Of a DNA stretch of 10,603 bases, positions 1-7,029 are shown piece by piece. Within the stretch, counting starts at the first letter, position 1. Every line of letters begins with the position of its first letter. The stretch covers positions 1 through 10,603 of the forward strand of contig CAIWXY010000142.1 in NCBI GenBank assembly GCA_903916775.1. The letters are read 5' to 3'. A program made the translations under genes and the position numbers. The notes beneath the pieces are model-generated. The model ran no database searches. It was not told the origin of the DNA and was given only the letters and a program-made list of their open reading frames with translations. This stretch comes from an uncultured Actinomycetes bacterium. GTDB taxonomy: Bacteria > Actinomycetota > Actinomycetes > Nanopelagicales > Nanopelagicaceae.

Positions 1-1
1 G

Positions 2-610
2 ATTGCTGTTGAGGCCTTGAAGAAGGATGGTGACAAGAGCGATTTTGTGAGAGCTGAATTTGCCAGATTGGGACGCAAGATTGATGCAGATGCAATCAGC
101 GCAATCGTTAGTGCGCTCGGCTCGGATATGCGCGAGCTCAGCGGTGTCTGCTCGCAATTGGCGGCTGATACTCAAGCAGGAAAAACTATTGCAGCAAGCG
201 ATGTCGAAAAATTCCAACAAGGAAGGATCGAGACTTCCGGTTTTGATGTCGCCGACGCTGTTCTTGACGGTAAAACGGATCAAGCCCTCATCACCTTAAG
301 GCGAGCACTGGAGACCGGGGTCGATCCAGTCCTCATCATCACCGCTCTGGCTAGCTCAATTCGAACCTTGGCTAAAGTCTCTGGGGCATCGCGGGGAGTG
401 AAGTCCTTCGAGCTGGCCTCAAGTTTGGGACTACCGCCGTGGCAGATCGATAAGGCCAGGCGCCAACTGGCTCACCAAACCCCTGCCTCGCTGGCTCGGG
501 CCACGATGCTCTTGGCTCAGGCCGATGCCGATATCAAAGGGGCTGCCTCTGACCCGATTTATGCCCTGGAGCGGACAGTTATTTCCATATCTAGAGGCCC
601 CTCACGATGA
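2..610 (+). CDS. holA: DNA polymerase III subunit delta, C-terminal part (5' end outside window)
   Basis: HolA is the delta subunit of the clamp-loader complex, which opens the beta sliding clamp and loads it on DNA in the replisome. The frame is open from base 2 (reads IAVEALKKDG), so the gene begins upstream. The visible 202 residues cover the end of the AAA+ region and the C-terminal helical collar; the full protein is usually about 320-340 residues. Recognisable blocks are SDMRELSGVCSQL, a GFDVADAVLDG stretch, TGVDPVLIITALASSIRTLAKV, LGLPPWQIDKARRQL and the terminal DPIYALERTVISI, all typical of actinobacterial HolA. A TTG at 17 could be mistaken for a start, but it lies inside the domain. 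holA followed by rpsT, the ribosomal S20 gene, is a common bacterial neighbourhood. The stop is TGA at 608-610. The identity is confident; only the start is unseen. Confidence 0.93.
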   Translation: MAVEALKKDGDKSDFVRAEFARLGRKIDADAISAIVSALGSDMRELSGVCSQLAADTQAGKTIAASDVEKFQQGRIETSGFDVADAVLDGKTDQALITLRRALETGVDPVLIITALASSIRTLAKVSGASRGVKSFELASSLGLPPWQIDKARRQLAHQTPASLARATMLLAQADADIKGAASDPIYALERTVISISRGPSR

Positions 611-614
611 GGCA

Positions 615-663
615 GGCTAAAGCGCGAGTTTGAGCCAGATCGGGAGGGCTGATAGCCTTCTCC
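615..663 (+). other. two imperfect hairpins between holA and rpsT
   Basis: Two imperfect inverted repeats follow the holA stop. The first pairs GGCTAAA (615-621) with TTT-G-AGCC (629-636, one bulged G). The second pairs GGAG-GGC (643-649) with GCC-TT-CTCC (655-663, two bulged T) around a TGATA loop. Neither is followed by a T run, so they do not look like a classic intrinsic terminator. They could still weaken read-through from holA, as many actinobacterial terminators lack a U tract. They overlap the proposed rpsT promoter, so the symmetry may be incidental. Confidence 0.25.
630..658 (+). promoter_or_regulatory. candidate housekeeping promoter for rpsT
   Basis: A -35-like TTGAGC (630-635) is separated by exactly 17 nt from a -10-like TAGCCT (653-658). 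This fits the actinobacterial TAnnnT -10 and the TTGAnn -35 patterns. Transcription would begin near 665, giving an untranslated leader of about 50 nt before the rpsT GTG. The element lies in the largest intergenic gap of the window, where a promoter for a highly expressed ribosomal protein gene is expected. It is a motif match only. Confidence 0.45.
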
Positions 664-717
664 TCTGCCCACCGCCACCGCGGTTGGCCCGAAATCCTAA
701 CGAAGTGAGTTACCTAA

Positions 718-987
718 GTGGCAAACATTAAGTCTCAGATTAAGCGCATCAAGACCAATGAGAAGGCTCAGGCTCGTAATAAGTCTGTCCGTTCATCGAT
801 CAAGACTGCCATCCGTCGTTTCAAGGATGCTGCTGCTACTGGCGACGTTTCTACAACTGCTGCAGAACTCAAGGCTGCTTCAAAGGCGCTTGATGTTGCA
901 GTATCAAAGGGTGTTCTTCACGCCAACTCTGCAGCGAACAAGAAGTCTGCAATGGCAAAAGCTGCCAACAAGATTTCCGCTAAATAA
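718..987 (+). CDS. rpsT: 30S ribosomal protein S20
   Basis: S20 is a primary 16S rRNA-binding protein of the small ribosomal subunit. The 89-residue product has the usual family length and the hallmark start MANIKSQIKRIKTNEKAQ, with RNKSVRSSIKTAIRRF next. The C-terminal half is Lys/Ala-rich and helical, including KGVLHANSAANKKSAMAK. The GTG at 718 is chosen because it gives exactly the conserved N-terminus. The nearest Shine-Dalgarno-like stretch, GAAGTGAG at 702-709, is imperfect. A non-ATG start with a weak ribosome site recalls E. coli rpsT, whose UUG start takes part in S20 autoregulation; the same control here would be inference. lepA starts 17 nt after the TAA stop, as in many bacteria. 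Confidence 0.97.
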   Translation: MANIKSQIKRIKTNEKAQARNKSVRSSIKTAIRRFKDAAATGDVSTTAAELKAASKALDVAVSKGVLHANSAANKKSAMAKAANKISAK

Positions 988-993
988 TTTAGC
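979..993 (+). repeat. perfect inverted repeat spanning the rpsT stop codon
   Basis: GCTAAA (979-984) and TTTAGC (988-993) are exact reverse complements separated by TAA, which is the rpsT stop codon. In RNA this gives a 6-bp stem with a 3-nt loop directly before lepA. The stem is mostly A-U and no T run follows, so strong termination is unlikely. The segment also holds a TAATTT (985-990) that fits the TAnnnT -10 pattern, 17 nt after a CTGCCA (962-967). A weak lepA promoter here is therefore possible. Confidence 0.35.
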
Positions 994-1004
994 AACCCAC
1001 TCTT

Positions 1005-2879
1005 ATGCCAGCGATACCACTCGCTAAAGCGCCGCAACCTGCTGCAACCAACCCTGCGCAGATTCGCAATTTCTGCATCATCGCCCACATCGATCACGGC
1101 AAATCCACACTCGCCGATCGCATGTTGGGCATCACTGAAGTTGTAGAGCAGCGCAATATGCGTGCCCAATATCTCGATCGCATGGATATTGAACGCGAAC
1201 GCGGAATCACCATTAAGTCTCAAGCAGTTCGTCTGCCATGGCGCTCTGGCATCGATGGCCAGGAGTATGTCCTGAACATGATCGATACTCCAGGTCACGT
1301 GGATTTCACCTACGAAGTTTCGCGCTCACTTGCAGCGTGCGAAGGCGCAGTTCTGCTCGTTGATTGCGCACAAGGAATTGAAGCCCAAACACTTGCCAAC
1401 CTCTATCTGGCAATGGAGAACAACCTCACCATCATTCCGGTTCTCAACAAGATTGATCTCCCTGCGGCGCAACCAGAGAAATTTGCTACCGAGCTTGCGA
1501 AATTAATTGGCTGTGAGCCAGAAGATGTCTTGCGCGTGTCAGGAAAGACAGGCGCTGGTGTCGTAGAACTTCTCGATCAGATCGTTGCCCAGATTCCTGC
1601 GCCGGTGGGGGATCCCGCTGCACCTACACGCGCACTGATTTTCGACTCTGTTTACGATAGTTATCGCGGCGTAGTGACCTACGTTCGTGTAGTCGATGGC
1701 AAGCTCACTCCGCGCGATCAGATCCAGATGTTCTCAACGGGAGTTCGACACGAAGCTCTCGAGGTCGGTGTAATTTCCCCAGAGCCTGTTGTTGCCAAAG
1801 GTTTGGGTGTTGGCGAAGTTGGATACGTCATCACAGGTGTGAAAGATGTTCGCCAATCACGCGTGGGTGACACAATCACGATGTATAACAACCCAGCCAA
1901 AGTTGCACTTGCTGGCTATAAAGATCCGCGTCCTATGGTCTTTTCGGGACTTTTCCCACTCGATGGTGCTGATTTTCCACTCTTGCGCGAAGCGCTGGAC
2001 AAATTGCAACTCAATGATGCTGCGCTGGTTTATGAGCCAGAGAGTTCTGCGGCTCTTGGTTTCGGATTCCGCTGCGGTTTCCTCGGCCTGCTCCATATGG
2101 AGATTGTGCGCGAACGCCTAGAGCGTGAATCAAATCTTTCGCTCATCTCCACCGCACCTAACGTGGTTTATAACGTGACTAGCGGTGATGGTAAAGAGAT
2201 CGTTGTTACCAACCCTTCTGAATACCCAGATGGCAAGATCGAAAAAGTTGAAGAACCTATTGTTCGAGCCACAGTATTGGCACCATCAGAATTCATCGGA
2301 ACAATCATGGAACTCTGCCAAGAGCGTCGTGGGGTTCTCCTCGGAATGGATTATCTCTCGGAAGATCGCGTGGAGATTCGTTACACACTGCCGCTGGCCG
2401 AAATTGTCTTTGACTTCTTCGACCAACTCAAATCACGCACCAGAGGTTATGCCTCGTTGGATTATGAACCAATCGGAGTCGCAGAAGCCGATCTCGTCAA
2501 AGTAGATATTTTGCTGCAAGGCGAGAAAGTCGATGCTTTCAGCGCCATCGTGCATAAAGATAAGGCGTATGCCTACGGCACAATGATGACCGGCAAGTTG
2601 CGCGAACTCATTCCTCGCCAACAATTTGAAATTCCTATTCAGGCGGCCATTGGTGGTCGAATCATTGCGCGCGAGAGTATTCGTGCTATTCGCAAAGACG
2701 TGCTTGCTAAATGTTACGGTGGAGATATCTCTCGTAAGCGCAAATTGCTCGAAAAGCAGAAAGAGGGCAAGAAGCGCATGAAGATGGTGGGACGCGTTGA
2801 AGTTCCACAAGAAGCATTCGTTGCTGCGCTCACAACTGACGCCGATATAGATAAGGCAAAAGCGAAAGCCAAAGAATGA
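1005..2879 (+). CDS. lepA: elongation factor 4 (ribosome-associated GTPase LepA)
   Basis: LepA/EF4 is a translational GTPase that acts on the ribosome and has been linked to back-translocation and to 30S assembly. The product has 624 residues, slightly longer than the family norm of about 600 because of an Ala/Pro-rich leader of about 18 residues. The G domain shows the P-loop AHIDHGKS (27-34), switch-I ERERGITIKS (63-72), DTPGH (94-98) and NKID (148-151). The family-specific FRCGFLGLLHMEIVRERL segment is in the centre and the C-terminal CYGGDISRKRKLLEKQKEGK tail is intact. ATG 1005 is the first start after the rpsT stop and has no clear Shine-Dalgarno sequence before it. The TGA stop overlaps the hemW ATG (2876-2879), which suggests translational coupling. 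Confidence 0.98.
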   Translation: MPAIPLAKAPQPAATNPAQIRNFCIIAHIDHGKSTLADRMLGITEVVEQRNMRAQYLDRMDIERERGITIKSQAVRLPWRSGIDGQEYVLNMIDTPGHVDFTYEVSRSLAACEGAVLLVDCAQGIEAQTLANLYLAMENNLTIIPVLNKIDLPAAQPEKFATELAKLIGCEPEDVLRVSGKTGAGVVELLDQIVAQIPAPVGDPAAPTRALIFDSVYDSYRGVVTYVRVVDGKLTPRDQIQMFSTGVRHEALEVGVISPEPVVAKGLGVGEVGYVITGVKDVRQSRVGDTITMYNNPAKVALAGYKDPRPMVFSGLFPLDGADFPLLREALDKLQLNDAALVYEPESSAALGFGFRCGFLGLLHMEIVRERLERESNLSLISTAPNVVYNVTSGDGKEIVVTNPSEYPDGKIEKVEEPIVRATVLAPSEFIGTIMELCQERRGVLLGMDYLSEDRVEIRYTLPLAEIVFDFFDQLKSRTRGYASLDYEPIGVAEADLVKVDILLQGEKVDAFSAIVHKDKAYAYGTMMTGKLRELIPRQQFEIPIQAAIGGRIIARESIRAIRKDVLAKCYGGDISRKRKLLEKQKEGKKRMKMVGRVEVPQEAFVAALTTDADIDKAKAKAKE

Positions 2880-4024
2880 GCAGTGAGCTAGCCTTCTATG
2901 TGCACATTCCATATTGTGTGCGCAGATGTGGGTACTGCGACTTCAATACCTACACTCCATCCGAACTTGCAATTTCCAGTGATCTATCTGGTGTCTCGCG
3001 TTCTTATATCGATCTGCTGATTCAAGAGATCGAACTCGCTCGAGCGACTTCGGATGCGACGGTCGTGCCAACAATATTTTTCGGTGGTGGAACACCTACT
3101 CTGATGGAGCCCGTCGACCTCGGGCGTGTAATCAGCGCTATTGGAGATCGTTTTGAGTTGGCGCCAAACGCCGAAATTACGACTGAAGCTAACCCCGATA
3201 CCGTTACACCGGCCAAACTAGAGCAACTTCGAGCTGCTGGAATAAATCGAATCTCATTTGGCATGCAATCGGCTGCCACTCATGTATTGGCTGCGCTGGA
3301 TAGAACCCACAACCCGGATAACGTGCGCGCTGCGGTTGAAGGTACGCGAGCTGCTGGATTTGATGAAGTCAGCGTAGATCTCATTTATGGCGCACCGGGC
3401 GAATCGCTCTCAGATTGGGAGCAGACACTCGATAGTGCGCTTTCGCTGCCGATCTCACACATCTCGGCCTATGCCCTCATTGTTGAGCAGGGTACAAAAT
3501 TAGGCGCGCAGGTTAAGCGCGGTGAGGTTGTCATGCCAGATGATGATGAGACCGCTGACAAGTATGTGCTGGCAGATAAAAAATTCTTGGCTGCAGGATT
3601 TGATTGGTATGAACTGAGTAATTGGTCCAAACCGGGAAGTCAGTGCCGCCACAATATGGCGTATTGGAATGGCGATAATTGGTGGGGTGCCGGACCTGGA
3701 GCTCACTCACATATCGATGGCAGACGATTTTGGAATGTGAAGCATCCCAATGCTTACAAGGAAAAAATGGCGAGCACTGGTAATCCAATGCATGAGCAGG
3801 AGATCTTGGATCCCCACGCTATAAAGAGTGAGGCGACCATGCTGCAGATCAGATTGCGGGAGGGGATTTCCTCAGATGGCCTTGGGGCTGAGGTATCAAC
3901 AAAGTTGCGGGGTTATGTCGATGGTGGTTTTCTTGATCCGATTGCGTGGAAGGGTGGGAGAGTAGTTCTGACTCGCGCAGGACGCTTGATCGCCGATCGA
4001 ATCGTTCGGGAGATCCTTTTTTAG
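2876..4024 (+). CDS. hemW: HemW, radical SAM heme-binding protein (CPO-III-like)
   Basis: HemW is a radical SAM protein that binds heme and has been implicated in heme delivery. It resembles, but is not equivalent to, the oxygen-independent coproporphyrinogen III dehydrogenase HemN. The 382-residue product begins with HIPYC and carries the CX3CX2C iron-sulfur motif at C14, C18 and C21. GGGTP (70-74) is the SAM-contact motif. TEANPDT, ISFGMQSA, the DLIYGAPGE loop and the ELSNW segment match the family. HNMAYW (259-264) fits the HNxxYW heme-binding signature that separates HemW from HemN, although many databases still call it a coproporphyrinogen III oxidase. The position between lepA and hrcA is the normal one in actinobacteria. 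The start overlaps lepA by 4 nt, and the gene ends in TAG at 4022-4024. Confidence 0.93.
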   Translation: MSSELAFYVHIPYCVRRCGYCDFNTYTPSELAISSDLSGVSRSYIDLLIQEIELARATSDATVVPTIFFGGGTPTLMEPVDLGRVISAIGDRFELAPNAEITTEANPDTVTPAKLEQLRAAGINRISFGMQSAATHVLAALDRTHNPDNVRAAVEGTRAAGFDEVSVDLIYGAPGESLSDWEQTLDSALSLPISHISAYALIVEQGTKLGAQVKRGEVVMPDDDETADKYVLADKKFLAAGFDWYELSNWSKPGSQCRHNMAYWNGDNWWGAGPGAHSHIDGRRFWNVKHPNAYKEKMASTGNPMHEQEILDPHAIKSEATMLQIRLREGISSDGLGAEVSTKLRGYVDGGFLDPIAWKGGRVVLTRAGRLIADRIVREILF

Positions 4025-4045
4025 GGTTGAGTGGGAGCAAGAGCA

Positions 4046-4072
4046 GTAGAAGTAGTAGCTGTAGTAGATTGT
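4046..4072 (+). repeat. three imperfect 9-nt direct repeats upstream of hrcA
   Basis: The hemW-hrcA gap contains GTAGAAGTA (4046-4054), GTAGCTGTA (4055-4063) and GTAGATTGT (4064-4072) head to tail. The first four bases are constant and the third copy diverges at its end. TAGATT (4065-4070) within the last copy fits a TAnnnT -10 and would place a start of transcription near the hrcA ATG. No CIRCE-type inverted repeat is present here. Whether the repeats are an operator or chance low-complexity sequence cannot be told from this window. Confidence 0.4.
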
Positions 4073-4079
4073 GATGATT

Positions 4080-4802
4080 ATGCAAGAACGCCAGTTAGAG
4101 ATCCTTCGGGCCATCGTCGATGAGTATGTGGCGACCCAAGAACCCGTGGGCTCTAAAATCATTGCTGAAAAACATAGCTTGGGCGTCTCACCCGCAACGA
4201 TCCGTAACGAGATGGCGATCTTGGAAGAGCAAGGCCTCATCACTCAACCTCACACGAGTGCTGGCAGAATTCCGACTAACAGCGGCTACCGCATCTTCGT
4301 CGACAAGATTGCAGAGATTAAGCCACTGTCGAGTGCAGAGCGACGCGCAATCGAAACGTTTATGGGCAACTCTGATAATTTGGATGATCTACTTGTTAGG
4401 ACTGCAAAAATGTTGGCCCAGATCACTAATCAAGTAGCAGTGATTCAGTATCCGGCCGAGGACAAAGTTGTCTTGGCAGGCACAGCAAATTTGGCGCGAA
4501 ACAATGCCCAAGAGCCGGCTGGCGCAATTTATCCAGTTCTCGAAGCGCTCGAGGAGCAGGTTGTGTTGCTGCGACTTTTGGCCGATGCAACATCTGAAAT
4601 CCAAGTACGCATTGGTCAGGAACAGGGTGAGATTGGATTGCAATCTACATCGCTTGTGAGCACTCAATACAGCACTCCTGGAACAACGGTAGGCGCACTC
4701 GGCGTGCTTGGTCCTACTCGAATGAATTATGCGGCAACCATGGCCACCGTAAATACTGTGGCTAGATACATTGGACGATTTATTGGTGGGAGCAATTCTT
4801 AA
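4080..4802 (+). CDS. hrcA: heat-inducible transcription repressor HrcA, internally shortened
   Basis: HrcA represses chaperone genes by binding CIRCE operators and is modulated by GroEL in well-studied bacteria. The N-terminal winged helix is well conserved (EPVGSK, LGVSPATIRNEMAILEEQGL, HTSAGRIPTNSGYR). The C-terminal block is also conserved (VVLAGTANLAR, PVLEALEEQVVLLRLL, VSTQY, GVLGPTRMNY, VARYIGRFIG). The protein has only about 240 residues, against about 340 in the family. QVAVIQYP is followed after three residues by KVVLAGTANL, whereas homologues have roughly 95-100 residues between these motifs. By comparison with the three-domain Thermotoga structure, the missing part should be much of the GAF-like domain and the inserted dimerisation domain; this is from memory, not an alignment. 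GTG 4071 and ATG 4074 are alternative in-frame starts; 4080 best fits the short N-terminus of homologues. The TAA stop overlaps the dnaJ ATG by one base. Confidence 0.9.
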   Translation: MQERQLEILRAIVDEYVATQEPVGSKIIAEKHSLGVSPATIRNEMAILEEQGLITQPHTSAGRIPTNSGYRIFVDKIAEIKPLSSAERRAIETFMGNSDNLDDLLVRTAKMLAQITNQVAVIQYPAEDKVVLAGTANLARNNAQEPAGAIYPVLEALEEQVVLLRLLADATSEIQVRIGQEQGEIGLQSTSLVSTQYSTPGTTVGALGVLGPTRMNYAATMATVNTVARYIGRFIGGSNS

Positions 4803-5932
4803 TGGCTGATTATTACGACGTACTTGGTGTGAGTCGGGACGCGACCCCCGATGAAATTAAAAAGGCGTATCGCAAGTTGGCGCGAGAGTTTCACCCAGAT
4901 GTGAATCCAGATCCATCGAGCACCGAAAAATTTAAAGAGATTACAACGGCTTATGAAGTATTGAGCGATGACGAAAAACGAGCTCGCCATGATCGTGGTG
5001 GAGATCCATTCTCGCAAGGCGGAGGCTTTGGCGGCGGAGCTAACTTTGGTTTCGATGATCTGCTTGGCGCTTTCTTCGGCCAGGGTCAGAGCCGTGGTCC
5101 ACGCTCGCGTGCGCGCGCAGGTCAAGATGCTTTGATTGGTATTGAGCTCGATCTTGCTGAAAGCTGCTTCGGCTGCGATAAAGAAATAACCGTGGACACT
5201 GCAGTTCGTTGCGAAAAGTGCGGCGGCTCTGGTTGTGCCGATGAAGCAAAACCGCAGACCTGCCCAATCTGTAAAGGCCAGGGTGAAATACAGCAAGTTA
5301 CGCGTTCATTTATTGGCAATGTAATGACATCTCGCCCATGTAATAACTGCAGTGGCTATGGCTCAGTGATAAAAAATCCATGCCGCGAATGTTCGGGTGA
5401 AGGTCGGGTTCGTTCTCGCAGAACTTTGAACGTCAAAATTCCTGCCGGAGTAGAAACGGGCAATCGCATAGCGATGAGCGGCCAAGGAGAAGTCGGTCCC
5501 GGCGGCGGTCCAGCTGGCGATCTCTACATTGAGATTGTCGAACGCCCTCACAGCTTCTTGCTGCGCGATGGGTTGAATCTACATATTTCAATCTCGATTT
5601 CGATGGTCGCAGCTACGCTTGGCACCAAGGTGAAAATCCAAACCCTTGATGGCGAGCAGGAAGTTGATATCAAACCGGGATTCCAAAGCGCGGACACCAT
5701 CACACTCAAGGGGCTTGGCATCACTAGACTTCGCGGAAGCGGTCGTGGAGATTTAATTGTTCATGTGGAAGTTAAAACGCCACACAAGATTAAACGTGAG
5801 GAAGAGGAGTTGCTCAAGAAGTTTGCCCAACTTCGACATGAACAGCTCGACCAGGTAGAGATTCATTCTCGCGACAAGCATTCACACGAACACGGTTTCT
5901 TCTCCAAGTTCCGCGATGCTTTTAATCGGTAG
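4802..5932 (+). CDS. dnaJ: chaperone protein DnaJ (type I Hsp40, DnaJ2-like)
   Basis: DnaJ delivers unfolded clients to DnaK and stimulates its ATPase. The 376-residue product has the complete type I layout. The J domain spans about residues 1-65 with the HPD motif at 31-33. A Gly/Phe-rich linker covers about 66-98. Four zinc-finger CxxCxGxG-type repeats sit at C137/C140, C154/C157, C180/C183 and C194/C197. The C-terminal substrate-binding domain includes AATLGTKVKIQTLDG and LRGSGRGDL. Its place directly after hrcA, with a 1-nt overlap, matches actinobacterial dnaJ2 rather than the dnaK-grpE-dnaJ1 copy; no dnaK or grpE is in the window. Coupled translation with hrcA suggests that the repressor and the co-chaperone are co-expressed. 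ATG 4802 gives the canonical MADYYDVLGV start. Confidence 0.97.
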   Translation: MADYYDVLGVSRDATPDEIKKAYRKLAREFHPDVNPDPSSTEKFKEITTAYEVLSDDEKRARHDRGGDPFSQGGGFGGGANFGFDDLLGAFFGQGQSRGPRSRARAGQDALIGIELDLAESCFGCDKEITVDTAVRCEKCGGSGCADEAKPQTCPICKGQGEIQQVTRSFIGNVMTSRPCNNCSGYGSVIKNPCRECSGEGRVRSRRTLNVKIPAGVETGNRIAMSGQGEVGPGGGPAGDLYIEIVERPHSFLLRDGLNLHISISISMVAATLGTKVKIQTLDGEQEVDIKPGFQSADTITLKGLGITRLRGSGRGDLIVHVEVKTPHKIKREEEELLKKFAQLRHEQLDQVEIHSRDKHSHEHGFFSKFRDAFNR

Positions 5933-5944
5933 AGCTGAGTACTG

Positions 5945-6661
5945 ATGCTCTCGCTCTTCTTTGTCCCGGTAATCACAAGCGCCTCTCACATCATCGTCGA
6001 TGGCGATGAAGCTCACCACGCTATGAAAGTTCTTCGGATTGATATCGGCGATGAGCTGATGCTCGCAGATGGTCAAGGATCGTGGGCGCGAGGAGAAGTA
6101 GTTGCCCTTGATAAGAAGTCATTTGCGGTGGATGTATTAGAGCGCGGGGTGGTTCAGGAAAATGCTCAGGAGCTCATAGTTATTCAAGCTCTTATGAAGT
6201 CTGATCGAGCAAAAGAAGCGATCGAGCTTCTCACCGTGGCAGGTGCGGATCGAATAATTCCGTGGCAATCAGAACGCAGTATCGCCAAGTGGCAGAGCGA
6301 TTTAGGGGAGAAGTGGTTTACGACAGCTAAGACCGCTGCGAAGCAATCACGTCGTCTCAAACTTCCCGAGATCGAAGGGCCAATCACAACGCGGGAGATT
6401 GCGGCGCGCTTTGGTTCTGGGGCCAATCTCTTGGTTCTGCACGAGTCAGCTGTTGATCGTCTGAGCGAATTAGGATCAGAGATAACTCCTGGGCCAATTG
6501 TTCTTGTCGTGGGCCCAGAAGGTGGACTTTCCGAGAATGAAATCCAGGCGCTATCTCAAGCCGGTGGACGCGTAGTTCTTCTTGGAAATCAGGTCTTTCG
6601 CTCAGCGCATGCGGGATTCGCTGGACTTGCTGCAATTCAAACGCTGATCTCGCGCTGGTAG
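5945..6661 (+). CDS. rsmE: 16S rRNA (uracil(1498)-N(3))-methyltransferase
   Basis: RsmE is a SPOUT-class enzyme that uses S-adenosylmethionine to methylate N3 of U1498 in 16S rRNA of the 30S subunit. The 238-residue length is typical. An N-terminal PUA-like part includes DEAHHAMKVLRI (21-32) and ADGQGSWARGEV (41-52). The SPOUT part shows ALMKSDRAKEAIELLTVAGAD (82-102), AAKQSRR (131-137), VVGPEGGLSENE (188-199) and the knot-forming LGNQVFRSAHAG (213-224). The last motif is usually LRTxTA-like, and the variant seen here does not disturb the fold signature. It lies 12 nt after dnaJ, which is the common order in actinobacteria and firmicutes. The start gives a normal N-terminus, although no strong Shine-Dalgarno sequence precedes it. 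Confidence 0.93.
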   Translation: MLSLFFVPVITSASHIIVDGDEAHHAMKVLRIDIGDELMLADGQGSWARGEVVALDKKSFAVDVLERGVVQENAQELIVIQALMKSDRAKEAIELLTVAGADRIIPWQSERSIAKWQSDLGEKWFTTAKTAAKQSRRLKLPEIEGPITTREIAARFGSGANLLVLHESAVDRLSELGSEITPGPIVLVVGPEGGLSENEIQALSQAGGRVVLLGNQVFRSAHAGFAGLAAIQTLISRW

Positions 6662-6675
6662 GTAATAATTCACTC

Positions 6676-7011
6676 ATGAGCTGCATCTTCTGCATGATTA
6701 TCGAAGGCGCGATCCCTGCTGATTTCATCTATGAGAGCGAGAACGTTGTGGCTTTCAACGACCTAACTCCGCAGGCTCCAACTCACATTTTGATTGTGCC
6801 TAAAGCACACCACGAGAACGCAGCCGCGACAGCAGCTGCTACCCCAACGGTTATGGCCGAAATGCTCACAGTTGCAGGGTCACTCGCTGCTGCTGCTGGA
6901 CTTGATGGATATCGCACCACCTTCAATACCGGTGCAAGTGCAGGTCAGAGTGTCTTTCATACCCACCTTCACCTCCTTGGTGGGCGAGCATTCGCCTGGC
7001 CACCAGGTTAA
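6676..7011 (+). CDS. HIT family nucleotide-binding protein (HinT-like hydrolase)
   Basis: HIT proteins of the HinT branch are small dimeric purine nucleoside phosphoramidases or nucleotide hydrolases. The 111-residue product has the typical length. It begins with CIFCMIIEG, whose C3 and C6 with H46 could form the zinc site present in some members. TPQAPTHILIVPKAHHE (31-47) and FNTGASAGQSVFH (83-95) are family blocks. The catalytic histidine triad is HTHLHLL, with H95, H97 and H99. The ending GGRAFAWPPG is characteristic of actinobacterial homologues. The gene lies 14 nt after rsmE and 18 nt before phoH, so it probably belongs to the same transcript. The physiological substrate cannot be deduced from the sequence. 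Confidence 0.93.
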   Translation: MSCIFCMIIEGAIPADFIYESENVVAFNDLTPQAPTHILIVPKAHHENAAATAAATPTVMAEMLTVAGSLAAAAGLDGYRTTFNTGASAGQSVFHTHLHLLGGRAFAWPPG

Positions 7012-7015
7012 CCGT

Positions 7016-7019
7016 AGGA
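7016..7019 (+). promoter_or_regulatory. candidate ribosome binding site of phoH
   Basis: AGGA at 7016-7019 lies 10 nt before the phoH ATG, within the 18-nt gap after the HIT gene. A second purine run, GGAAG (7023-7027), is too close to the start to act well. This supports ATG 7030 over the internal Met codon at 7069. Confidence 0.4.
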
Positions 7020-7029
7020 TCTGGAAGTA

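Noticed and set aside
918..1298. Minus-strand open frame across the rpsT-lepA junction
   Set aside because: It runs antisense to two certain genes, including the LepA P-loop, and has no features of its own.
2433..2912. Minus-strand open frame of 159 codons opposite the lepA end
   Set aside because: It is a shadow of the conserved LepA C-terminus with unlikely composition (many Cys, His and Phe) and no family resemblance.
4012..4024. T run at the end of hemW as a possible terminator
   Set aside because: The six T fall in the last codons of hemW, and the preceding bases form only a trivial GGA/TCC pairing, not a stable stem.
4256..4264. GAGTGCTGG resembling one arm of a CIRCE operator
   Set aside because: It encodes the conserved HTSAGR motif of HrcA and has no matching TTAGCACTC arm at the required distance upstream.
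5005..5100. GGC/GGA-rich low-complexity stretch in dnaJ
   Set aside because: This is the normal Gly/Phe-rich linker of type I DnaJ proteins, not an unusual repeat.
4799..5296. Minus-strand open frame of 165 codons opposite dnaJ
   Set aside because: It mirrors the J domain and zinc-finger coding region, has no recognisable motif and no ribosome site, and the plus-strand product is unambiguous.
6663..6669. TAATAAT before the HIT gene as a -10 element
   Set aside because: It does not place T at the sixth position of a TAnnnT hexamer and no -35 is seen, so it is too weak to list.
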